Source of the DNA: Sulfurovum sp. TSL1
GTDB taxonomy: Bacteria > Campylobacterota > Campylobacteria > Campylobacterales > Sulfurovaceae
Assembly (NCBI RefSeq): GCF_019972135.1
Contig: NZ_BPFI01000002.1
Span: 186,001 to 250,000, forward strand
Direction of reading: 5' to 3'
DNA length: 64,000 nucleotides
This document shows positions 57,562 to 64,000 of this stretch, in pieces (position 1 is the first letter of the stretch; every line of letters starts with the position of its first letter). The notes beneath the pieces are model-generated. The model made no database searches and was not told the DNA's origin. It worked only from the letters and a program-made list of their open reading frames with translations. The translations under genes and the position numbers were made by a program.

Positions 57562-57941
57562 ACAAAATAGTATTAAGCGTTGTACTTCTCTCAAGTCTGC
57601 TCTTTTCCGTAGAATGGAGTAAAGACCTGGAGACAGCATTTGCTGTAGCAAAAAAAGAACATAAAAACATTATGGTCTTGGTAGAAAGTGAAAACTGCAG
57701 ATGGTGTAAAAAACTAAAACACCGTACGCTGGCAGATGAAGCGGTAGAGAAGAGACTCGAAAAGTTTGTGACCGTCAAGGTCATGAGAGAAGATGCTTTT
57801 GCAATGTCTGAATTGCCGGAGGTCAAAGGTGTCCCTACGATTTTTTTTATGAATGAAGACAAGGTCATTTCAGATGAAATTCTGGGTTATGTGGATGTAG
57901 AGGATATTATCTATTATATCAATGATATAGAAAAAAAGTAG
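57558..57941 (+). CDS. Exported thioredoxin-fold protein, CRWC
   Basis: This 127-residue protein has a signal peptide (MNKIVLSVVLLSSLLFSVEW) and a DUF255/thioredoxin-like domain: AFAVAKKEHKNIMVLVESENCRWCKKLKHRTL, with CRWC as active site, and GVPTIFFMNED as the cis-Pro loop. It likely handles periplasmic disulfides. It is adjacent to a related gene, so they are a tandem pair. Confidence 0.87.
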   Translation: MNKIVLSVVLLSSLLFSVEWSKDLETAFAVAKKEHKNIMVLVESENCRWCKKLKHRTLADEAVEKRLEKFVTVKVMREDAFAMSELPEVKGVPTIFFMNEDKVISDEILGYVDVEDIIYYINDIEKK

Positions 57942-57947
57942 AGATCA

Positions 57948-58475
57948 GTGTTAAAGAGTCAAGGCATCATCACAGCTATTACATGGATCGGGCTGCTCTT
58001 TTCTCCCGCCTGTGCTGAAGAAACAGTCCAAACAGAGAAGACCACTATTTTTAAAGGTCAAAAAGATGAAACGACCCAGATCGTGCAACACAAAGCAGGT
58101 ACCCCTCTTGCCTATGAGACACTGAGTTGGGAAACAGATATGGATCATGCTTTTGAACGTGCCAAAAAAGAGCATAAAAATGTCATGATCATGGTAGAAG
58201 ATACACGGTGTAAATGGTGTAAAAATATCAAAAAAGGTGCTTTGTCCGATCCAAATGTACAGGATAAACTGCAATCTTATATCTTGTTAAGAGTACAAAG
58301 ATCAGACAAGAAGACCGCTGCACGTATTGAGGATTTCACCGGCGCGATCCCGAGTTTTTATTTTATGCAGCCGGACCAGGAACTGTTTGAATCGGTAGTG
58401 GGCTATTTTGCTACAGAGGATTTTTTAAGTTTTCTCAAGGGTATTGAAGAAGAGAATGAGGTCTTTGATCTATGA
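57948..58475 (+). CDS. Exported thioredoxin-fold protein, CKWC (paralogue)
   Basis: This 175-residue protein has an N-terminal hydrophobic signal ending near CAEE, a ~40-residue linker, and the domain HAFERAKKEHKNVMIMVEDTRCKWCKNIKKGAL with CKWC and GAIPSFYFMQPD. It is clearly related to the preceding protein. It starts at GTG and overlaps the histidine kinase by 4 bp. Confidence 0.85.
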   Translation: MLKSQGIITAITWIGLLFSPACAEETVQTEKTTIFKGQKDETTQIVQHKAGTPLAYETLSWETDMDHAFERAKKEHKNVMIMVEDTRCKWCKNIKKGALSDPNVQDKLQSYILLRVQRSDKKTAARIEDFTGAIPSFYFMQPDQELFESVVGYFATEDFLSFLKGIEEENEVFDL

Positions 58476-59494
58476 TCTTCAGGCGTCCCTATTTTACAGA
58501 ATATATTATGGCAAGGCTCGTAACCCTGGCTGTTTTTACCGGATTTGTTTTTAGTACACTTTTGTATATCTTTATTCCTGAAGCCGATATTGCTTTTGTT
58601 GCTATAGTACTTTTGATATCAGGTTTCTCCGTATTTATTTATGCGATAAACCGCGGGGCAAGACACATGGAAAATGAACTCCGGCTTATCAATACATATT
58701 TGGAAAATCTTGAAAAAACAGAAAAGATAGACTATCAGGCACAATTTTTTACCCAAGAGTTTGAAGATATCAACCAGAACCTGATCAAAGTACTTGACAG
58801 TGCTAAGAAACGTGAAGATATCAAGCAGCGTTACAACGCAAAACTGAAGCTTAAAAATCGCCAGCGTGCAGATATGATCTCAGCCATCGCCCATGAGTTT
58901 CGTAACCCTATCGCTTCTATCATGGGATATGCCCAGACATTGGAGGAAGATAAAGAGATCCCTCAGGCATTGCAGGAAAAATTTTTAAATAAGATCTATA
59001 ATAATGGTGTAAAAATTGAAGCACTCCTCAGCAGACTGGTACTCTGGAATAAGTTTGAGAGTGGTGAAGCCACACTGCATCCAAGTCAGTTTGACCTCTA
59101 TACACTGGCACAGGAAGTGACAACATCTTTGGAAGAGAAGTACCCTCAAAGAGAGATCGTATTGCAGGGGCGTAGTTATAGGGTCGAAGCGGACCGTACA
59201 CTTCTGGAGATCGTACTCAAAAACCTGATAGAAAATGCACTGAAGTATTCAAAAGATGAAGTTGTGGTCACAATGGATGAGGGACATATCTCGGTGATAG
59301 ATAAAGGTGCAGGTATCTCTCCTTCGGATATTGACAAAGTCACTAAAAAGTTTTATCGTTCGGGTACACACAGCTGGGATAACTCTATGGGACTGGGGCT
59401 CTCCATCGTCAAGCGTATCCTCGCGTTACACGGTACGGAACTGGAGATCCAGAGTGAGGAGGAAAAGGGCTCTACCTTCTCTTTTACGCTTTAA
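58472..59494 (+). CDS. Sensor histidine kinase without adjacent regulator
   Basis: This 340-residue kinase has two membrane helices near 12-60 (VTLAVFTGFVFSTLLYIFI; IAFVAIVLLISGFSVFIYAI), phospho-His in SAIAHEFRNPIASIMGYAQ and ATP site DKGAGISP and GLGLSIVKRIL. It has nearly no periplasmic domain, so it may sense through the membrane or via the two thioredoxin-like proteins encoded just upstream with an ATGA overlap (inference). No response regulator is adjacent. Confidence 0.9.
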   Translation: MIFRRPYFTEYIMARLVTLAVFTGFVFSTLLYIFIPEADIAFVAIVLLISGFSVFIYAINRGARHMENELRLINTYLENLEKTEKIDYQAQFFTQEFEDINQNLIKVLDSAKKREDIKQRYNAKLKLKNRQRADMISAIAHEFRNPIASIMGYAQTLEEDKEIPQALQEKFLNKIYNNGVKIEALLSRLVLWNKFESGEATLHPSQFDLYTLAQEVTTSLEEKYPQREIVLQGRSYRVEADRTLLEIVLKNLIENALKYSKDEVVVTMDEGHISVIDKGAGISPSDIDKVTKKFYRSGTHSWDNSMGLGLSIVKRILALHGTELEIQSEEEKGSTFSFTL

Positions 59495-59527
59495 AATTTT
59501 TCGTTGGTACATACCGCTTTTAATCTA

Positions 59528-59995
59528 TTAATCCCAGATAGGTACGTAGGCATACCCTTCATTCTGTTTGTCTATCAAACCTATCGTTGTATTGGGGATG
59601 ACCTTTACAAAGTCATAGACATCTTTTTTTTCCAGATCATGTTTCCTCAAGCCCACCCCGCATACCAAAAATTCTACATCATAGGTTTCGGCCAGTGTTT
59701 GAATACGTTTTCCAAGTGATTGATACGTAGCAAGTAATGCTTTGTCATCTTTGTACTTACTGTTTGCAGGGTCTTTTAGAAAGAACTTGTAGCTACCGCC
59801 ATGAATGACAACCGTAACATCAAGCTCGCGGAGAGTACTTTCATAATGTGCTTTATTTGCGACTATGGCACTTAAAATACGCAGTTCAAAATTATCCAGA
59901 TCTTTGGTTGTCAGATCGTACACTACTTTGGCAGGCGCTTCTTGTGCGTAGAGTATGCCTAGAGTGAGCAGTAGACTCAAGATAATTTTTTTCAT
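59528..59995 (-). CDS. Periplasmic DsrE-family protein
   Basis: This 155-residue protein has a signal peptide (MKKIILSLLLTLGILYAQEA) and a DsrE/DsrF-like fold (KVVYDLTTKDLDNFELRILSAIVANKAHY; VTVVIHGGSYKFFL; VEFLVCGVGLRKHDL) with one Cys. Cytoplasmic DsrE proteins move sulfur; exported forms are common in sulfur oxidisers and less understood. It converges with the kinase and diverges from the Cache operon. Confidence 0.82.
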   Translation of the reverse strand: MKKIILSLLLTLGILYAQEAPAKVVYDLTTKDLDNFELRILSAIVANKAHYESTLRELDVTVVIHGGSYKFFLKDPANSKYKDDKALLATYQSLGKRIQTLAETYDVEFLVCGVGLRKHDLEKKDVYDFVKVIPNTTIGLIDKQNEGYAYVPIWD

Positions 59996-60032
59996 GTATG
60001 TTCCTTTTAGTAAGTTTAAGATAGGATAGCGT

Positions 60033-60038
60033 TATAAT
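60033..60038 (+). promoter_or_regulatory. -10 box of the Cache-RR-HK operon
   Basis: TATAAT in GCGTTATAATATT lies 41 bp before the ATG at 60079. Confidence 0.5.
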
Positions 60039-60078
60039 ATTAAAAAAATATAAATTTTAAGGAATAGGATCCCACTTT

Positions 60079-61215
60079 ATGCGTGTAAAAATGAAATCAT
60101 GTACACCTTCAAAGTACATCAGTAAAATAGCAGCCTATATTACTTTTGGTGTATTAATGATCCTTTTTATCTCTGTTTTCTTTTTTGTAAAACAGAGTAA
60201 AGAGGACAGGCTCATCAGTCTGGGTGATCAGTTGGTAAGTGATTTTAGAGCAGGACTTGACTATGAGATGGCCGATCTTCTCTCATTGTCCTTGGCCCTC
60301 TCTGAAGATGGTGAACTTAAAAATGCATTGACCGCAGGAGATGAGTCTCAAGGATATCGTATCTTGAGTAGGATCACAGAACGGTTTAAAAAATATACAC
60401 ATGTCAAAACCCTGCGTATCCAGGTACTCACCCCGGACTTTTTTATTTTTGCACGAAGTTGGGATGAAGGGTATGAGGGGATGCCTATCTGGTGGTTCAG
60501 AGAGGATCTGGCCTCACTGGATAAGAACAGCCAGCCAAAAGTAGGGATGGAAACGGGTAGACTACTGACTCTGAAGGCTACGATCCCTATGCGCAGCGGA
60601 GATAAGGTCCTGGGTTATCTAGAAGTGATCAAATTTATCGATGATTTTACACTGAAATTACGTAAAAAAGGTATCGAGCTTTTTGCACTGATGGATGAGA
60701 AATATCTGGAACAAGCTGAACTGATGCGAAATTTCCCTCTGTTAAATGGATATGTGATCTCCAATCAAAACTATAACCAACAGTACATGGATAAAATAGA
60801 AATGATGGACTGGGATGCTCTGTTGCTCAATAATTATGAATATGAAGATGGTATACTTTATTTATATGAACCGATGGTCAATGGAGCAGGAAAACAGATC
60901 GGAATATACCTTTTATGTATCTCGAAGGATGTATTGAAACAATATGAAAAGGCAGATCAAAGTGTGTCGGTCTTCACTCAGTTCTCAGATGAAGATATAA
61001 AAAATGTGGTAGATGCCTGGCAGACACCGCACGACAGTTTCCGTAACGCTTATGATAAGGAGCTCATAGGGATCTTGCCGAAGCTGAACGATGAAGATAA
61101 AAAAGAACTTGAAGTAGAAGCGAAACGTATACTCTATGGCTACAGCAAAGATGAACTTATTGATATCATTGTTGAAAATAAGCATAATGAGAAAAAGTCA
61201 GGGACGATAAAATGA
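60079..61215 (+). CDS. Membrane-anchored Cache-like sensor protein, no signalling domain
   Basis: This 378-residue protein has one membrane helix (YITFGVLMILFISVFFFV near 20-37) followed by a long extracytoplasmic sensor resembling double-Cache domains: LISLGDQLVSDFRAGLDYEMADLLSLSLALSED, RIQVLTPDFFIFARSWDEGYEGMP, VGMETGRLLTLKATIPMRSGDKVLGYLEVIKF. No HAMP, kinase, GGDEF or methyl-accepting domain follows; a helical tail ends the protein. It overlaps the response regulator (ATGA). It probably passes a ligand signal to the kinase two genes on. Confidence 0.8.
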   Translation: MRVKMKSCTPSKYISKIAAYITFGVLMILFISVFFFVKQSKEDRLISLGDQLVSDFRAGLDYEMADLLSLSLALSEDGELKNALTAGDESQGYRILSRITERFKKYTHVKTLRIQVLTPDFFIFARSWDEGYEGMPIWWFREDLASLDKNSQPKVGMETGRLLTLKATIPMRSGDKVLGYLEVIKFIDDFTLKLRKKGIELFALMDEKYLEQAELMRNFPLLNGYVISNQNYNQQYMDKIEMMDWDALLLNNYEYEDGILYLYEPMVNGAGKQIGIYLLCISKDVLKQYEKADQSVSVFTQFSDEDIKNVVDAWQTPHDSFRNAYDKELIGILPKLNDEDKKELEVEAKRILYGYSKDELIDIIVENKHNEKKSGTIK

Positions 61216-61871
61216 AAATACTAATTTTAGAAGATGAAAGCATACTTGCACTCAGTATGAGTGAATTTTTGGAAGAGAGCGGGTATGAGGTTGAATGTTT
61301 CACAGATTCTGAGGCAGCGTATGATGCGATTTACGAGAATGTGTATGATCTGCTGCTTCTGGATGTGAAAGTACCTGGTGAAAAAAACGGTTTTGAGATG
61401 TTGGAAGAGTTACGGGAAGATGGCAATATCACACCAGCTATTTTCATTACCTCGTTGACGGACATCGATGATCTGAGTCGGGGGTATGAGTGTGGTGCCT
61501 GTGATTATATACGGAAACCTTTTGACCTTGCAGAGCTTAAGTTTCGGGTAGAACAGGTGATGAAAGTACAATGTTTCGCTTCCTCAGAAGAGAGCATAGA
61601 ACTGCCATCGGGGTATAGTTATGACCTTAAAAAGATGAAGCTTACTTTTAATGGAGAAACGGTACAACTTGCCAAGACAGAGGCAAAGATATTGGAACTT
61701 CTTATCAAAAAAAGAGGCTCTGTTGTAAGTTGTGAAATGTTTTGGGAAGAGGTATGGGGAGAGTGGGTGGACCCTGCAAATATTCGTGTACAGGTAGGCA
61801 GTTTACGTAAAAAACTTGAAAAAGATTTTATTAAAAATGTACGTGGTGTAGGGTATAGTATTGATTTTTAA
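61212..61871 (+). CDS. OmpR-family response regulator
   Basis: This 219-residue regulator has a receiver (LEDESI; DLLLLDVKVPGEKNGFE; TSLTD; RKPFDL) and a winged-helix domain (KTEAKILELLIKKRGSVVSCEMFWEEVWGEW; IRVQVGSLRKKLEKDF; VRGVGYSIDF). It is in a three-gene operon with the Cache protein and kinase. Phased direct repeats before the porin downstream are its likely site (inference). Confidence 0.93.
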   Translation: MKILILEDESILALSMSEFLEESGYEVECFTDSEAAYDAIYENVYDLLLLDVKVPGEKNGFEMLEELREDGNITPAIFITSLTDIDDLSRGYECGACDYIRKPFDLAELKFRVEQVMKVQCFASSEESIELPSGYSYDLKKMKLTFNGETVQLAKTEAKILELLIKKRGSVVSCEMFWEEVWGEWVDPANIRVQVGSLRKKLEKDFIKNVRGVGYSIDF

Positions 61872-63006
61872 TACCGATGATTTTGCCCGTAAATATGCGC
61901 TTATCTATACCGGGATATTGGCTGTTCTGTTGATAGCACCGCTGGTGGTCTATATGCAGCTGCTTTTACAGATTGATGAAGCAAAAGTAAAACTTTCTCT
62001 TGAATCTCAGGCAAAGAAGATCATCACTTCCATGCAGCAGTACCAAAATGAAGATCAAGTCTACTATTTCCCACGCTATAAAGAGTATAAAGCGGCACTC
62101 TATACGGACCAGTATGAAGAGATATTTTCAAATTTAGAGTTTGAACCTTTGTCCTTTACGGAAGGGTTTCATCAAAAAAGAAACCGTTATTATTATGTCT
62201 ATCCTCTTCCAAACGGTTATTATTTCGGTGCAAACTATCTATTGGTATCTACCGTACATACAGCCTATGATATTTACTTTTTTGCCGCGATGGTGATGAT
62301 CGCTATTGTGATCGCTCTGTTCATATTTTCATTTTTATTACTGAGAAACTTTTCAAGGCCTTTCGAAAAACTCAATATGCAGCTTGATAATTTCATCAAA
62401 GATTCTATGCATGAGATCAATACACCTTTGAGTATCATTAACCTCAATTCGGATCTTTTTGCCAGTAAATATGGTGAAAATAAATATCTGTTACGTATGA
62501 AGTCTGCTGCCAAAACCCTTGCCACTATTTACAATGATATGGATTATCTTGTGAAAGAAGGGAGGGTCAAGTATAAAAAAAGCACCTTGGACTTTGGAGA
62601 ATTTATCCAAAACAGAGTCGATTATTTTCAGGAAATAGCAAATCTCAAGCAGATACAGCTCCATACGAATATCCTTCCGGGACTCACACATACATTTTCA
62701 AAAACGAAACTGCAGCGTATTGTTGACAATACGATCTCCAATGCGATCAAATACAGTAATGACAATAGTGATGTTGAGGTCAATGTATATATGAAGGATG
62801 CACATATAGTCTTTGAAGTAAGAGATCATGGTGTCGGTATCAAGGATACCAGTAAAATATTTTCACGATACTATAGAGAAAATGAAGCCAAAGGTGGTTT
62901 TGGAATAGGGTTGAATATCGTAAAGAAAATTATTGATGAAGAGAATATTCTTTTAGAGGTCGATTCAAAATTTGGAGAAGGCACAAGATTCCGCTATACC
63001 TTTTAA
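61861..63006 (+). CDS. Sensor histidine kinase of the Cache operon
   Basis: This 381-residue kinase starts at TTG, overlapping the regulator by 11 bp. It has two membrane helices (ALIYTGILAVLLIAPLVVYMQ; IYFFAAMVMIAIVIALFIFSFLLL) flanking a ~110-residue periplasmic region, phospho-His in SMHEINTPLSII, and ATP motifs VRDHGVGI and GGFGIGLNIVKKI. Short periplasmic region and the separate Cache protein suggest that the two form one receptor. Confidence 0.92.
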   Translation: MIFNTDDFARKYALIYTGILAVLLIAPLVVYMQLLLQIDEAKVKLSLESQAKKIITSMQQYQNEDQVYYFPRYKEYKAALYTDQYEEIFSNLEFEPLSFTEGFHQKRNRYYYVYPLPNGYYFGANYLLVSTVHTAYDIYFFAAMVMIAIVIALFIFSFLLLRNFSRPFEKLNMQLDNFIKDSMHEINTPLSIINLNSDLFASKYGENKYLLRMKSAAKTLATIYNDMDYLVKEGRVKYKKSTLDFGEFIQNRVDYFQEIANLKQIQLHTNILPGLTHTFSKTKLQRIVDNTISNAIKYSNDNSDVEVNVYMKDAHIVFEVRDHGVGIKDTSKIFSRYYRENEAKGGFGIGLNIVKKIIDEENILLEVDSKFGEGTRFRYTF

Positions 63007-63196
63007 GCTCCTCTCCCCTTTTACAATATAAAACAAAAATACATAGATAAAAAATGTTGATAGTTTTACCCATATAACTTTATAGAACAGATAAGGCCAG
63101 CTTTTTTTTAGCTGGAGATTGACACCAAAAAAACAGATTATTGTATAAAGCACTATTTTTCAAATACATTAAAATATTTTATATTTAATAATAAAT

Positions 63197-63231
63197 TATT
63201 TTACACATATTTTACACTTAACCGCTAAGAT
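63197..63231 (+). promoter_or_regulatory. Direct repeats and promoter ahead of the porin gene
   Basis: TATTTTACAC occurs at 63197-63206 and again at 63208-63217, an 11-bp step typical of OmpR/PhoB-type regulator sites. A TAAGAT -10-like box is at 63226-63231, so the repeats cover the -35 region, as for activated promoters. The regulator gene 1.3 kb upstream is the obvious candidate. AGGAGAGG follows as ribosome-binding site before ATG 63261. Confidence 0.6.
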
Positions 63232-63260
63232 ACCTCTTCAACTTATAAACAGGAGAGGAA

Positions 63261-64000
63261 ATGACACAAGGAAAAACAAGTGTTTCAAAACGATCACTAT
63301 TGAAATTTGCTTTGGTTGCACCGCTATTATTTAGTGGGCTGGAAGTGAATGCAGCAAACTGGCTCATGCTTCAGGGTACACAACCTGATATGGTAGCACC
63401 CAAAGGGGTGAAAGTACCGTATAGAAGCAAGGTGCCTAAAGTATGGGGTTTTATTCAAGCCAACTACAAAAAAGATTTTGGAGATGTCTTTATCGCACCG
63501 GATGGAAAAAATAAAACGCCGTTTTCATACCTTAACCCAAATCTGGAAGATCAAGAAGGTTTTAGTATTTTCAGAGCACGGCTGGCAGTTAGGGGGATGG
63601 CTGACAGCGAGAACCTTGTCAACTATTTCTTTATGACAGAGTTTGGAAACAGTGCTGTAAATAATCTTGCCGGGCATGATGTGGCTACCTATTTTACGGA
63701 TGCTTCTATTACACTCAAGCATATACCAGGAGCTAAAGTTCGAATGGGGATGTTCAAGACACCTGGAAGTGAAGAGGGCCTTCGAGCGGTATTTGTCTCT
63801 CCTTATATAGAATTTACGACGATGACAAATCACCATCTTCTTGAACGCCAGATCAGTGATGTGGGTTCTGCACAGACTGGTGCAGCTGCCGGAGGTGCTT
63901 CGACAACGCATTATACTAGTACAAGCATAGATAAGCCTATAGCGGCATTCAGAGATAAAGGGGTACAGATCTTTGATACCTTTAAATTTCAGGATGACTG
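63261..64000 (+). CDS. Outer-membrane porin, phosphate-selective/OprP-like (3' end outside window)
   Basis: The frame is open from ATG 63261 to the window edge, at least 246 residues. It has a signal peptide (KRSLLKFALVAPLLFSGLEVNA) and then beta-barrel-like strands: VWGFIQANYKKDFG, FSIFRARLAVRGMADSENLVNYFFMTEFG, FTDASITLKHIPGAKVRMGMFKTPGSEEG. This pattern matches OprO/P-type porins with alternating strands and the RxRxxVRG start. The substrate is unknown. The adjacent two-component system probably controls it. Confidence 0.8.
   Translation, partial: MTQGKTSVSKRSLLKFALVAPLLFSGLEVNAANWLMLQGTQPDMVAPKGVKVPYRSKVPKVWGFIQANYKKDFGDVFIAPDGKNKTPFSYLNPNLEDQEGFSIFRARLAVRGMADSENLVNYFFMTEFGNSAVNNLAGHDVATYFTDASITLKHIPGAKVRMGMFKTPGSEEGLRAVFVSPYIEFTTMTNHHLLERQISDVGSAQTGAAAGGASTTHYTSTSIDKPIAAFRDKGVQIFDTFKFQDD

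Overview
The window looks like chromosome of a sulfur-oxidising member of Campylobacterota (Epsilonproteobacteria), probably near Sulfurovum/Sulfurimonas. Evidence from the sequence: a HobA-type DnaA-binding protein between lysC and holB, a DUF1882-like protein downstream of glyA, a class II DAHP synthase, and gene orders I recall from Campylobacter jejuni (queA-tatC-tatB-hemW-rppH-lysC-hobA-holB-folP-ligA-tlyA-ribF; gatC-cvpA-fur-lysS-glyA-DUF1882-SPOR-aroE; rnr-holA near ilvC-dprA-ruvX). A flavocytochrome-c-type sulfide dehydrogenase flavoprotein, a cyanase and a periplasmic DsrE protein suggest a chemolithotroph. I saw no rRNA, tRNA or CRISPR.

Layout. 1-4.0 kb: three overlapping tyrosine-recombinase genes on the minus strand (the third runs off the left edge), with a 10-bp inverted repeat at their upstream side, directly behind rpsF-ssb. 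rpsR, normally next after ssb, is not in the window. 5.2-7.6 kb: a Tat-exported Rieske protein and an FccB/SoxF-like flavoprotein. 7.7-11.5 kb: holA, rnr, htpX. 11.6-15.9 kb: an M15 peptidase, then a minus-strand nitrogen module (FNT channel, cyanase, PP2C/Ser-Thr kinase fusion). 16.4-17.7 kb: a qmcA/ybbJ-like pair. 17.8-23.6 kb: ilvC, divergent polysaccharide deacetylase, dprA, a TlpA-like protein, a tandem pair of candidate small RNAs, nagZ-like GH3 and ruvX. 23.8-25.9 kb: a hybrid kinase with degenerate phosphotransfer sites. 25.9-31 kb: two NlpC/P60 lipoproteins, queA, tatC, tatB, hemW. 31-39.3 kb: the rppH-to-ribF operon. 39.3-45.3 kb: a GGDEF response regulator, cmoA, class II DAHP synthase and a two-component system. 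45.4-55.0 kb: aroE, trpE, SPOR, DUF1882, glyA, lysS, fur, cvpA, pilT, ArsC-like, gatC. 55.1-59.5 kb: FTR-like protein, rhodanese, YqiA-like esterase, dapE, two thioredoxin-fold proteins, a histidine kinase. 59.5-64 kb: DsrE protein, a Cache-RR-HK three-gene signalling operon, and the start of a porin whose promoter carries 11-bp-phased direct repeats.

How parts fit: TatB/TatC would export the Rieske and FccB-like proteins. lysC, dapE, ilvC, trpE, aroE and the DAHP synthase supply amino acids. hobA, holA, holB, ssb, ligA, dprA and ruvX serve replication, recombination and transformation. The best candidates for undescribed biology are the recombinase trio, the tandem C-rich-loop small RNAs at 21.7-22.0 kb, the ~97-nt double-hairpin repeat found after two unrelated genes, a DUF1882 gene that appears to start at AUA, and the Cache-RR-HK-porin unit.
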